From contig OY992835.1 of the NCBI GenBank assembly GCA_963921425.1, positions 9,920,001 to 9,984,000 on the forward strand: a stretch of 64,000 bases of DNA. The letters run 5' to 3'. Numbering within the stretch: the stretch's first letter is position 1; every line of letters starts with the position of its first letter. The notes beneath the pieces are model-generated. The model saw nothing but the letters and a program-made list of their open reading frames with translations. It ran no database searches and had not been told where the DNA came from. Below are positions 37,322 to 51,500 of the stretch, in pieces. Made by a program: the position numbers and the translations under genes. Origin of the DNA: Dryas octopetala (taxonomy: Eukaryota; Streptophyta; Magnoliopsida; Rosales; Rosaceae).

Positions 37322-37800
37322 TGAAATGCACGAAAGAAACATAATAGCACCAAATAATTTTAAAACCTAGCAATTAATTTTAACAATCATGAATCAATTT
37401 GACTAGATATTTTCAATCTTATGCCATGCATGTGCAATAAATTATTGTAAACCAGCCCTACATTAGTTTGTATGTATATTAAGTGCATCAACTACTTAAA
37501 ACATACCTAACCAATTTTGATGGTTTAACAAAATCAATCATATCTCTATAGTATTATTATTGAAATGCACCAAAGAAACATAATAGCACCAAATAATTTT
37601 AAAACCTAGCAATTAATTTTAACAATCATGAATCAATTTGACTGGATATTTTCAATCTTATGAAATGCATGTGCAATCAATTATTGTAAACCAGCCCTAC
37701 ATTAGTTTGTATGTATGTTGAGTGCATCAACTACTTAAAACATACATAACCAATTTTGATGGTTTAACAAAATCAATCATATCTCTATAGTATTATTATT
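37322..37800. repeat. Tandem duplication, 239-bp unit, 2 copies
   Basis: Copies start at TGAAATGCAC (37322 and 37561) and run through CATAATAGCACCAAATAATT to ATCTCTATAGTATTATTAT. They differ by only a few substitutions, so the duplication is recent relative to the others here. Confidence 0.9.
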
Positions 37801-37989
37801 TCACAGCTAACATACTTGAACAGTTCCATGAATACGTGTTCCTTAAAATGAAGACAATGCTGTGGAAGCTAACAATAACATTCTATGCTTAAATATGAAA
37901 TCCTTAAATACAAACAAATGCTTATTAAGCAATTTGAATCAACCAGAACAAATTAGTTTCGGGTTATGCTGAAAAATATTTTTTTGGAG

Positions 37990-38198
37990 CTGGAATTCAA
38001 GTACTATTTTTCAGAGATTTGTGTTAATTTATTTAGTTTCAAATTTATGCTAAAAAAAGGGTAAAAACTATCATTCAATGGCTTTTTCTTTTTCTCTGGA
38101 ATTCAATTATTATTTTTCACACATTTGTGTTCATTTATTTGGTTTCAAATTTGTGCTAAAAAATGAGTACAAACTATCATTCAATGGCTTTTTCTTTG
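37990..38198. repeat. Tandem duplication, about 106-bp unit, 2 copies
   Basis: CTGGAATTCA starts copies at 37990 and 38096. Both continue through TTTGTGTT, ATTTA and GTTTCAAATTT and end in AACTATCATTCAATGGCTTT. Confidence 0.85.
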
Positions 38199-40461
38199 CC
38201 TTTTTTGTGTTTCCCTGGTGGATGAGTCAACTGTATATATCTAATCATAAAAACAAAGCCAAACATTGAGAGGCTTTCAGTGAGGTCAATTTGTTTCCTT
38301 TTTTGGCTGAGATTTATATGATCTTTCACAGCTGGCATTAATTTTTTTGATCGCTGCAGCTTTCAATACATTCATTTAATCTTTAATTACTGTATACATT
38401 TTATTGACTTTGTTTTTCATATCAGTATTCAATTAAGTTTGTCAATCGAGCTTTTGTCAATTGTGACATAGGTTCTCTTTATTTTCTAATTTGGAGAATA
38501 TAATTTGATAGTTTCTTTTCATATTGTTATGGTTTCAATTTTTCAATTTATTTGGTGCTATTATGTTTCATAGGTATTATTGTCGTTCTTTTGCAACGGT
38601 CACCATTCAACTCACGTTTAGGGAATTCTGTTCGGCAGCAGGTTCGTTTTTATTCAATACTTTTTAAAGATGTACATGCACATTCATGCGTAAAACAATT
38701 CAATGAATAACCCTTAGTATTGGTTGATGTGTTATTTCGCTCTGAGAAATTAACCTATAATTATGTATTGAGTCATCTTCTGTTAGCTTATGCATCTATA
38801 TGGTTGTGTGAACTGAGTTTTTGTTATGCCTCTATGATTTTGCTCACATTTAGAAGGTGCTCACTGGCTTTGTATAATCAAATTATAGTGCATAATTTAA
38901 TGACGAATAAATGCCTGTCTGTTATTCCAGGTCTGGAAAATCTATAAAATGTGCAAGAGGCCATTTATTTTGTGCACAGCCCATAAATAATGTTGTCGTT
39001 ACTATCAAATTCTTTTAAAGATGTCAGTTTTAACACTTTTACTATATACTGATATATACACCAAAGTATTTTTTTTTTTTTGCGCTACAAATTTAAATTA
39101 GTTCAATCCGTTTTCAATTCCAGGTTATATCTAAGGCTGCTTTGAAGAGTGAACAAATCAATTAATCACATAACTATATATGCCAGGCCGCAACCCACAA
39201 TTTTATAAATCCATTATATATTATTTCGGCTTTTACTAAGTTTCTTGCCAAAGAATAAAGTTTATAAACACATAAACATATCATATTTTTTAAATAGTTC
39301 ATCAGATAAGCAACAATAACATGCTTTGATAGTCAATATTCTCTACATTATAGATATAACTACAAATTCCAATTGGTTTGATCCCTTGAAGTGTTAACTA
39401 TATCTATGCTTGATCTTCAAAGTAGCGAAACAAATATCTTACTCTTAGAAAACATCTGTTCAAATTATTTATCAATCTATTTAATTGTTTTTTGGCAACA
39501 GGTCAGTTTCTATCAAATATGTTTCAGTTGTTTAGTGAATTTTTAATTTCATCAAAATGTAAAACATTGGTGTGATGGTTCTTAATTCTTTGTACTAATA
39601 TTGTGAATGTCTTTTTTAAATATGAATTTTACAATTTTAACTAAAAAGAAAATTTCTTCTGTAGGTGTTGTTATGTTCGCAGTGCAAAGGTTGTTGTGAG
39701 ATTGTTTTCTTCGTGTTTGTAATTCTATCAACCAATAGGTGAGTTGTTATTAAATATCTTTCAATTTTTTTTTTAAAATTCCACTATTCAGTCAGCTTGA
39801 AAAAAACACAAAAATGAACTTGGCCATTTTCATGGACATTGCTAATATGAACAAATATAAATTAGCATGATGTCAGTCATTGAAATTTAAAGCTCAATGG
39901 GAAAATATCTTGCATCAAGTTTCATCATTCTATCACACTTTTTTCATATATGCATGTCAAACTCCTCCCAAAATTTTTCTTCAATCTTAATGTCATCGTA
40001 AGGTCTTTACTTCATATTAAACCTTTGTCTGATCCAGTGTTTCCAGAGTCCAACCTCTTCATATTCTCTAAACCCTAAACCCTTTACTTGCTGATCTAAA
40101 CATTTATACAACCAGTTCTTTGCAAATGTCAATTTTATTTATGCCATAAAAAAAATACCAATCATCAAACTCAATATCAAATAATTTAAAAATAAGAAAT
40201 TCTCATTTAAAAGAAAAATTTCGCTCATAAAGTTGTCAAAATTCTGCTTTGTAGGCATTCCTTTCCTGCTTTTGTGAGAGTTCTGCGCATTAAGCAAAAG
40301 GTAAGTATCTGTTTAATCTATTTTTCAAACACTTTATTTACAGTATCTTTACAATGTGCATCTCTTACTTTTACAAGTAATGTATCATTTAGACATGCTG
40401 TTATATATTCATACATATTTTTTTTTTCCAGCCATCAATCTACTGCTTCCAATATTTTGCT

Positions 40462-43400
40462 TTGAATGCAATGCGTAAAAAGCCTAGGCTGTGTGATAGA
40501 ACTTTAATAATAGAACAAAGCCATAGTTCCAATATATCAAGTAGCATTGATATAGCTAGCAAACAAGTATGTGATACTAATTGTGGCAGTGGCTATAAAA
40601 AAAAACAAATAACTCAGAATAAAAGACAAAAAACTGCTGATAGTGGATTGTCTAGCTATGCAAATGCACTTGAAACAAGCACATATCAAATGCTTCTAGA
40701 TCAAGTGGATTCTCATTCTAATGCTTTCACCTCTGATGAAAGTCATTTTGATTCTGGTACTGGAGTTTCCAGTTCCTCAATCATTTCTGATTCTCATGTT
40801 TTAGCCTCTAATCAAAGTCACTTTGATTTGGCTATTGGAGCTTCAATTTCCTCACCTATCGAAGATAGCTCAAATCACATGAATAGGGGTCAGGCACATT
40901 ATCATAAGAAGAGACAGAGTATGTCTTTTTTTTTGTTCCAATTTTCCTTCCAATTTCAACATTGTTGATATATTAGTCATACTTTGAAATTCTGATTTTT
41001 CCCTCTTTTGTGTGTGTTTTTTTTTTTTTTTAGGAACTCTTCACGAATATGTTGATTTTGGAGATAAGAATTATAAGTGTATATATTGTAATGCACTGTT
41101 TTGGTTAAATGAATCTATTCTAAGAAAATCTAAAAAGAATGAGCCTTTATTCACTCTTTGTTGTCAAGAAGGAAAGGTAAAACTTCCAATTGTCAAGCCA
41201 ACACCCCCTTTTTTAGACACTTTACTTAATCCAGCTAAAGGTCAGTCAAGTTTAGCATTTAGGGAGAACATTAGAGCATATAATTCTATGTTTGCATTCA
41301 CTTCAATGGGAGCCAAAGTTGATAATTCCATTAACAATAGACCAGGCCCTTACATCTTTAAAATTAGTGGTCAAGTTCATCATTTAATGGGTTCATTAGT
41401 ACCACCTGAAGGAGAATGTCCAAAATTTGCCCAGCTTTATGTTTATGATACAAATAATGAAGTAATTAATCGCCTTAGTGCTGTTAACCGTCTTCAGACT
41501 AATCAAAAGTTGGATGACAATATTGTTAAAAGTCTTATCAAGATGTTTGATGAATCAAATGAATTGGTTAAATTTTTCCGCACAATGAGGGACAAATTTG
41601 AAGAAAACTCTCTTTCTAATGTCAGAATCAAATTGTTAGCTAGGCAGCCAAATGACACCAAACAATATGAACAGCCAACATGTGATGAAATTGGTGGTCT
41701 AATTGTGGGAGATATAGGACTTTTTGATTCAAATAGAGATATAGTCATCGAATTGCAAGGTGGAGAATTGCAAAGAATAACAAAATTACACCCAAAATTC
41801 ATGTCTTTACAGTATCCTATTCTCTTTCCCTACGGTGAAGATGGTTATAGGCCTGATATCAAATGGAATAATATTTTGAAAAATCATCAAATGAAAAGAG
41901 GTAGAGTGCCTATGAGAGCTTTTATCGCTTATCAAATTCAAGAAAGAGAACTTGAATTCAGTACATTGTTAAAGGGTGGAAGATTATTTCAACAATTTTT
42001 GGTAGATGCTTATGCAACGCTTGAGGAAGACAGATTAGATTATATTCGAAAAAACCAAAAAGTTTTGAGAAGTGAGATATTTAAAGGCATTTATGATGCT
42101 ATTTCAAAAGGTGATAAAAATGCAAATGATATAGGTCAAAAAGTAATATTGCCAAGTTCATATACTGGAAGTCCTAGAAACATGATAAATAACTACCAAG
42201 ATGCTATGGCAATTTGTAGAAAATATGGAAATCCTGACCTATTCATTACATTTACTTGCAATGTAAAATGGCCTGAAATTGTTAGAGAATTGGATATAAA
42301 GCCTGGCTACAAACCAGAAGATAGACCTGATATTATTTCAAGGGTTTTCAAAATGAAATTAAGTGATATGATTAATTATATCAAATCAGGTAAACCTTTT
42401 GGAGACACTGTGGCAGGTACTATTTACAAAACTAAGAAGCTTCTTTTAATTAGATTTTCTTTTTTCATTATAATCATACTAATTACACTTACATTTTTTT
42501 AACTTATTCCAAACAGAAATCTGCGCAATTGAGTTTCAGAAAAGAGGATTGCCTCACTGTCATTTGTTAGTTTGGTTAGAACAACAATATAAGTGCACTT
42601 CGCCAGTAGATTTAAATAGCATAATTTCTGCCGAAATACCAGATAGGACTGTGCATCCAACTCTTTACAATATTGTCAATCAATTTATGATTCATGGTCC
42701 CTGTGGAGAATTGAATTTTGAATCTCCTTGCATGCGAGGAGGTAAATGTTCCAAGTTTTTCCCAAAGCAATATAAGAGTGAAACAATTTTGGAGACAGAT
42801 GGCTTTCCTGTGTATAGGCGTCGTGAAAATCCAGACAAATTTGTCTTAAAAAATGGAATTAAAATTGACAACAGATTTGTAGTTCCTTATAACTCAGAAT
42901 TATTATTAAGGTACAATGCTCATATCAATGTTGAATCATGTTGTCAATCAATGCTCATAAAGTATCTTTTTAAGTATATAAGCAAGGGTTCAGATAGAGC
43001 TAGAGTTGTTCTTGAAAATAAACCAGATGATGAAATCCTAGCCTATCTAAATTGTAGGTACATATCTCCATATGAAGCTGTTTGGAGATTGTTTCAATAC
43101 CCTATTCATCTTAGAGAACCTGCTGTGGAACGATTGCCAATACATTTGCCTTTAGAGCAAAATGTAGTTTTTAGCGCTGATCAATCACTTGAGTCGATAG
43201 TTAATCGAGAAACTGTTCAAATGACAATGCTTACAAGTTGGTTTGAAGCAAATAAAAACTATCCTCAGGCACGAGATGTATCTTATGCAGAATTCCCTTC
43301 AAAATTTGTGTGGGATTCTCGCAATAAAATTTGGAAACCTAGGCAAAGAGGAACATCTTTAGGTAGAATTGCTTATGTTCATCCTGCATCTGGTGAATTG

Positions 43401-45395
43401 TATTATCTTAGGATGCTTTTGAATTTGCAGAAAGGTGCCTTAAACTTCAATGATATCAAAACTGTTAACGGCATTCAACATTTGTCATATCAATCTGCAT
43501 GCCAATCTTTAGGTTTATTAGGTGATGACAAAGAATGGCTTCAAGCCTTAGGAGATGTTATTAGTACAGCAACATGCTCTGAATTAAGACAACTATTTGT
43601 TACAATGATTTTGTTTTGTGATGTGGCCAATCCTAAACTACTTTTGGATACTTATTGGCAAAGTATGTCTGAGGATATTTTGTACAAAGTTAGAAAAATT
43701 TTTGACATGCCAAATCTAATTGTGCCAGAGTCTGAGCTCAAAAATTCTCTTTTGTATGAATTAGAACAACTTTTTAATGCATCATCTAGCTCTTTAAAAA
43801 ATCACAATCTTCCACTGCCAGATGAAAATAAGATGTTAGAGCTAAAAAATAAACTTTTGACAGAGGAGCTAAATTACAATATTCATGAATTACAAAGTGA
43901 ATGCTTGAACTTAATCTCACAACTAAACATAGAGCAAAGAAATATCTATGATTCTGTCATAGCTGCTGTGAATGAAAAAAAACCAGGCCTATTTTTTGTC
44001 TATGGACATGGAGGAACTGGCAAAACTTTTTTGTGGCACACAATCATAAGCAAGATTAGATCTGAGAGCAAAATTGTTTTAGCTGTTGCATCATCAGGAA
44101 TAGCATCTTTGTTATTACCAGGAGGTAGAACAGCTCATTCAAGATTTAAAATTCCATTAAATGCTACAGATTCTTCTATATGCCAAATAAAAAAAGGAAC
44201 ACATCTTGCCAAATTAATTCAAAAAGCTCATTTAATTATTTGGGATGAAGCACCGATGAATCATAAATATTGTTTTGAGGCATTGGACAAATCATTGTGT
44301 GATATCTTATCAGAAATACATGATTCATGTGATGCCAAACCATTTGGTGGAAAACCTGTTTTGCTGGGAGGTGATTTTAGACAAATCTTGCCAGTAATTC
44401 CAGGGGGAACAAGAGAGGAAATAGTGGATGCCTGTTTTAATAACTCTTATTTATGGCCTTACTTTAAAATATTTTTTTTGAAGCAAAATATGAGATTATT
44501 AAAAAAAGATTTGGACATTAATGAAAAGCAGAGAATAGCAGATTTTGCCAGCTGGATTCTTAAAATTGGAGATGGTCAAATCAATGATATGGATGATTTA
44601 AATGATGAAGAAGCATCTTGGATAGAAATTCCTGAAGATTTGCTCATTCAGCCATCTAAAAATCCCATTCATTCAATCTTTTTGGCTGCGTACCCAAATT
44701 TTGACAACAATTTTGAAAACATTGCTTATCTGAGAGAACGAGCCATCATTACTCCTAGAAATTCAACAGTTACAGAAATAAACAATTTTGTCATTAATTT
44801 AGTACCTGGAACTCATCGAACTTATATGAGTTCAGATTCTTTATGCTCTTCGTCTAGCAATTTTGAAAATCTTAGTCTGATGTATCCTGTGGAATTTCTT
44901 AACCAACTTGAATTTAGTGGTCTGCCTCCACACATTTTGACATTAAAAGTAGGTATGCCTATCATGTTGTTAAGAAATTTAAATCAATCCTCAGGCCTTT
45001 GTAATGGAACAAGATTAGTTATTACTCAAATGCTTGACAAGGCCATTGAAGCAAAAATTGTCACTGGTAATAACATTGGCCACAAAGTATTCATACCTAG
45101 AATTATTCTTTCTGCCACCGAAAAAAAATGGCCTTTCATTTTTAAAAGGCGTCAGTTTCCAATCAGGTCATGTTATGCAATGACAATAAATAAAAGTCAA
45201 GGACAATCTCTTAAAACAGTTGGTTTGTATCTTCCAGAATCTGTGTTCACTCATGGGCAACTCTATGTTGCATTATCTAGAGTTACATCTAGGCAAGGAC
45301 TGAAAATCATGATAGAAAATAATGGAGAAGCACCAAATAAATTTGCTAAAAACATAGTGTACAAAGATGTTCTCCAGCCTTTCTTAAAAGGTTAA
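40462..45395 (+). CDS. Helitron Rep-helicase (HUH endonuclease plus Pif1-type helicase)
   Basis: This is the rolling-circle transposase of the Helitron. Exons 40462-40918, 41034-42416 and 42517-45395 have GT-AG borders and join in frame to 1572 residues. The N-terminus has a Cys-rich finger (YKCIYCNALFW, then CC). The Helitron-like N domain follows (GGRLFQQFLVDAYA to SPRNMINNYQDAMAI and FITFTCN). The HUH nickase motif is GLPHCHLLVWL with H627 and H629. The catalytic tyrosines are Y763 and Y767 (KYLFKYISKG). The SF1B/Pif1 helicase has Walker A GHGGTGKT at 1110-1117, Walker B IIWDEAP with D1190 and E1191, GGDFRQILPV, VGMPIMLLRN, MTINKSQGQS and QLYVALSRV. No stop or frameshift is present. The start is the first ATG of the frame; a longer leader is possible. 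Confidence 0.93.
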
Positions 45396-45519
45396 ATACA
45401 CCATGGACATATTATAAAAGAATGTCATTTTATTCATGCATATTTGCTATTACAAACATTTCATTGTTTTGTTTTTTTTCTAAGTCACAGTTATCTTATG
45501 TTTGCAGATCTGCAGCACA

Positions 45520-48500
45520 ATGAGCTTGGTTCCAATCCGCAATCTGATACCCTTTGAAGACAATAAAAAAATCAGGGTCCGCATTTGCAGGCTTTGGAGG
45601 CCAAGGGCATATGGATCTAATGACCAGTTTGCTGGCTTGCACTGCGTGTTGGTAGATTCGATTGTAAGAAAATTCTTTTCTTATACTAATTTATTCATAT
45701 TGTCCTTAATTTTCAAATACATAAATTTACAATCATTAATATCTGCTATATATTGCATTCACTATCCTTTAATCAATATTTACTTTTCATTTCTGTAAAT
45801 TATAACTGTTTGTTATCCATGCATTGTATCAATTGTCTGTGTTATTCATTTTCTTTATCAATTGTCTATGTTATTCATTTTCTTTCTATTTCACTTTCGT
45901 TAATCACGTTCAGTTCAACTTTTCTTTTTCTGCATTATCATACCAGACCTACCTTAGCATTTTACTTACAATTGTGTTTCATTCAATTTATGTTTTTTTA
46001 TCAACTTACCTAATATTACAAAACATAAATCAATGATCTATCTAGCTGTGATAACATATAATAAAAATACACCAACTATAGTCAAATGGTCTCACAAAAA
46101 TTTAACCACCCAAAGATGCTATTCACAATCTATCTATCATACTTAGCTAATTAATCTAATCCGTACTAAATTTGCTGAAGTCAGTCAAATTAATCTTCTT
46201 ATATCAATTTTTGTCTCATGTCTGGAAAACCATAATCAAATTTCGTTAACATCTATAACCAACTTATTTGCATTGTTTCATATAGCCTAACCCATCACAT
46301 ACATCTATCAAACAAATTCTATTACTTATTAATCGTATCCTTACTATTAATTTGGCTCATATATATATGTATATACATATATATATTAACTCAAACATTT
46401 CAGCAATCATAACTGTAAATGTATAATACTGCCTGACAATAATGCAACTTCCACATCACAATCCAATCACTAACTGAATGAAAATTACTTTTCCAAATTT
46501 TAACTCTTACCATAACAATTCTACACGAAAATAAGTCATCTCAACTAAACCCAACCAAAGCACCTTATGAAAAAGGAGAGCTAGATAATATTCTAAATAC
46601 TTTTCTATACTTTTCTGCTGCACACACACTATCAACTAAACCCTACAAAACTACATTTCACTTTTTCACTTCCTTATTAGTTAGTCCGCAACTAAACTAC
46701 AATTCACTTTTTCACTTGCTTATTATCTACAATACTATCAAATTTTCGAAATCATCTATGAGTACAAGAAGTATACTTTTTATTCACTTTCTTACAATTC
46801 AGTACAAATCTACCCATAACACAAAAAGATTCATGTGATAAGATTACTTACTACTCCATTTATTTAGTCAATTGTCAATCTACATTCCCACAGTCAGTTT
46901 TGCTATTGCATGCCCCACATTTATTTAAAACTGCTCCCCTATGCCAAAATGACCCATCAATAACCAAATACAAAAATTTAACAATTTATAAATTGATGAC
47001 ACAGCAATTTTCTACCTTCATTACCATACAATCTCCTGATTGGCAGCATCAACTGTGCAATCTACAAATTAATTATATTGTATATTTATACAAATAAACA
47101 GATTAGAACTTTCATATAAATGTAATACACTTACTACACATCTTATAGACTTTTAGAACATTTCTTAACCTTTGTATGTATCTCTACATTCTAAACACTT
47201 CATACATCCACATTTATCCAATTACATCAGTCCACCTTTTTATACCTTTTATTCCAATCAACACTTGCGCTTATTTTTTATAACCTTACTCCATTACGCT
47301 TCTTTTTTAAAACCTTACTCCATATTTTATAGCTCTTTTATTCCATAATCATATTAAACCTACCATCAATTAATTAAAAAATTCCCTTATAATTAAACTT
47401 CCTAAATTACTAACAATTTCGAGCGTCTTAACAATTTTAATGGCCAATTTCAATTTCCTAACACTATCAAATTATCTTTCTATACATTGTTCACAAATTC
47501 TCAGCTTAACTTCATTCCTCTTTCAAATTACATTGCATTCCTTAAATTCCTGATCATTTAAATCAGTTATGATAACCTCTTATAACCAACTCGCACTTGA
47601 AATAATATCCATTTCAATACATTCAATATCTTCAGTTTATACTGCAAGTATAAAACATGAACTAACATCCACAGCCATTTAAAGAGTAAACCAATCACAA
47701 ACAAATCCAAAATTCAATTGGTTTCCTTCTCTAATTAATTTGTGTTTTTAAACATTTGTTTTTTTCTTTTATTTTTTTGGTAAACCTTACAACATGACCA
47801 TACTTATTGATGATTCTAAATTTTTCCGCTAATTTTCTCTAACACATTTAAAAAATTTATTGTCCAGTAATAATTTTCATTTATGATGATTTTAAGTCTG
47901 ATGCTTATGTGATTTACTTTCTTTGCTCACCAACCCTATCTTTTTTTATTAAAACATAGTACTCTTAATCTGTAACTCCCATTTTCAATTCCAACATCTA
48001 TCCTAATATCTTCTCAACTGTATACTTAACATACTCTCTAATCCAATATACTCATATGCACAGCAAAATATTTAATTTCACTCTACAAATTTCAATTAGT
48101 TCAATCCCTTCAAAACTTGGTTATATCTAACACTGCTCTTAAAAATAGCCAAACCAATCAAATAACCATATATCTCAGACCCTCAGATATTTAAGAACCG
48201 ATAATTTTATATATCCATTACATATTATGAGTTATATATGTTATATGATTATGTGGCAGTTAACAAACATTCTAGCTATTATGAGTTAAGAATATTACAT
48301 ATTATGAGTTATATATCCGTTACATATTATAAGTTATATATCCATTACATATTATGAGTTATATGTCTTATATGGTTATGTGATTAGGTATTTAAAAAAC
48401 ATGATACGCTATGTGTTTATTAACTTTGTTGTTTAGGATATATATGTGTTATATCCTCACGTATTGTTGTTGATTGGGTATCCTTAACTGAATTCTCCAA

Positions 48501-51500
48501 CGTAAAATGGACCTACAATCATCTCGAGCATGACTTTAAGTCTCTTAAAATACAGACTGCACTTTCTGCTTTTTTTTTTTTTTTTTTTTATGCTCAATCC
48601 TACTCTACAAAAGTCATTCCACTTTTTGCCTTCTTATATACCTTATAATTTAACTATGTATCTATTCTCAACAATTTTCCACACCAAGCTTACTTTTGTT
48701 CATTCATTATTATTAATATTTTAACTTTTCTTTCCATGTGTTCATTATTCAATTCTTTTTTTCCCAACCTTTTTTGTCTCTCACCATCAAGGGAGATGCA
48801 ATCCAAGCAACAATTAAAGAGATAGATTATGATATTGTTGGTCCAAAAATTGAAGCTGGGTGTGTTTATGAGATTTCTCATTTCCATACTGTCAACAATC
48901 GATCATCTTACAAGATTGTACCTCACGTTGGAATGCTCATCTTCAATGAGAGAACAAATTTCAAAAAATTAACAGCCATTCACCCAGCCATCCCAATCCA
49001 TCGTTTCCACCTCCTTGACTACAGTCAACTTCCATCGCGGATCAATGTCCATACACTTCTTACAGGTAATCATGACACTTAATGTCATAGTTTTGCTTAC
49101 AAATTTACTTAAGTTCAATTTGCTAATTCTCAGTTGCATTATTTGCTTCAAGATACAATAAATTATTTAACTTTGCTCACTTTGTAATGCCATCAAATAC
49201 AAAATTATGTGCTGTCATTTGATTCTGCTACCTATTTTACAAACATATCAATTAATTATTTGCTTTTATGTTTTTTTCCAACTATCAAAATGCAAATCAT
49301 CATTTCATTATGAATTCTTCCTAATAGTAACATAATAAATGCATGGCAAACTGTCAAATCAATTCTCCTAGGTTTAAATTTTCGCGCTGGTGAAAAATCA
49401 TTTGAATTTAAACATCTTTCAAATATCATTTATCCAATTTCAAATCATTCAAACTGTTGAACATCTCATGCCAATGATTACCAGATTTAATGGGACGGAT
49501 AATTGCTATCCAACCTTTGGAACACATGATGGTTGACAACGCAAGGATTGAGAACAAGTGTGAAATTCACATAGAGAATATGAGGTAAATTCTTAAAAAC
49601 TGTCTATCAACTTCCAAATTTTTCATATTAATGCTTACACATGCTGTTTTATCTCTATTACTGCAGAAGAAATGAGATCAGAGTTACACTATGGAGTGAT
49701 GCTGCCAAAGACTTTGATCATGAAGCTGTACAACAATTACCACCACCAGTCTTCGTTGTTATCACCAGTTTAAAAGTCAAGGAATACCAGAGTAAATAAG
49801 CAATTGTTTTATCCTTTTTCCTATTCAATTTATTTATAATCTTATGGTAAATATGATAAGTTCACCCTCTTATAAACATGTAGAAAAACCAGTTCTGAGC
49901 AGCACCAATGCCACTGCAATCTTCCTCAATCCAGAGATACCAGAAATTGATTCATATAAATTAGCGTATGATTCTCACACTTTTTCACTATACAAACGTT
50001 ACTATTTTTTCCTTTTAATTAACAATTTTCATTCCTTTTTAAATATGAAACTTGCAGTTTTCGTGGTTTTGCAATGCCTATCAACATCTTACCACCTTCC
50101 ACAGCCCCACGACTACCTCCTCAGCAACTAGAAACTACTGACAGATTAACTGTCAAGGCTTTGAATCGGCTTGATCCACAACTTTGCAAGGTAAACATTT
50201 ATTTACAAAATACATTTAACAATTTTCATGAACTTTATTTTCCTTTCTGATCTAAATTATCTTTAACTCTTATTCTTTATCTCTAAATCTAATGCAGGAT
50301 AAGATTCTCACCTGTAGAGCTACAATAACGCGTTTTGACACGCATGCTGGATGGTGGTATAAAGCTTGCCCAATTTGCTTCAAACAACTAAGAATCACTG
50401 CCCAAAATGACAAACTCATCTGCCCGAAGCACAGTGCAATCAATCCAATTCCTTGGTATAATTAACAGCTATTAACGTGGAAATTTCTTTACATGACTTA
50501 TACTAATTTCAACAATTATACTTGATTGATGCAACATCTAACAAATTGAAATTACAGGTTCAAAGTAAGCTTTGTAATTGCAGACCAAACTGATGTGGCC
50601 AATGTGATTGTGATTGGAAAACAAGCAGAACAATTATTCCGGGTTTCATGCTACAATCTGGTTGTTGAAAGTGGTTTCATTGATCAAAACCAATTTCCAG
50701 AGGCACTGCTTCGCGTGAGAGGAAAGGCAAAAATTTTCCAGCTTCGATTTGGAACCCTGAAAAGTGATTTGAATAGGAATGATCTCCTTATACATGCTGT
50801 GTTTGATGAAGAACCCCTTCTGATTGAATCATCATCAACTCCACCTGCTGAGCAAGTACCCATTCCAAAAGAAAATCCATTACCTGAAAAATTGCTTCTC
50901 CATAGCCCATCACCTTCTGCTAAAATAGCTCCAGTTACACCCACTCCTAGCTCATCCACCAATTTGAAGAAAAGAACCATATCAAAAGCCAACCTCACAG
51001 TGAGAAGAGCTCTTTTCAGTGCTATCAAAAAACAAAGGAAAAAATACCAAAGGTAATTCCTCTTCCAATAATTTACATTTTTTTGTATTCTTACTCTTTA
51101 CCTATGACTTACACACAAGCTCTAATACTTATTAACAGCTTTACATTTTTCTTTTGCTTTGCATCTCATTAACTGTTAGTGAAACTGAAGAAAAAGCTGA
51201 GGAAAGTGATGCTCCAAATCCTCCAGAACAATCTGATTCAACTTTCGACGATATTCCACTCAAGGAATTCAAGACTAAACCAGCAGCAAAGAAAGCTAAA
51301 ATCAGGTTTGTTTTTCCTTACACAATGCTACACGCTCTTGATTATATCCCCCTCCTATTTATAATTCATAATTTATTCAACTCCAATTAAATTATCTCAT
51401 TTCTAATTTTTATTCATTACATTAGAACCAACCTAATTCAAAACCAACATAAATTTTGCTTCATTCACAGTATTCCTCAACTCAACCATCTTAAACCAAC

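Larger units (their letters stand above)
35358..40461 (+). other. Non-coding 5' region of the Helitron upstream of Rep
   Basis: More than 5 kb of T-rich sequence without a recognisable protein. Several donor and acceptor-like signals flank short stretches. One example is a possible exon ending CAACCAATAG/GTGAG near 39738; another is AAGCAAAAG/GTAAGT near 40300. A long, spliced leader for the Rep transcript is therefore possible. Tandem duplications occur at 37322-37800 and 37990-38198. Confidence 0.5.

Noticed and set aside
40250..40310. Short coding exon upstream of Rep
   Set aside because: Splice-like borders exist but the frame does not add recognisable Rep sequence, so it is treated as possible leader only.
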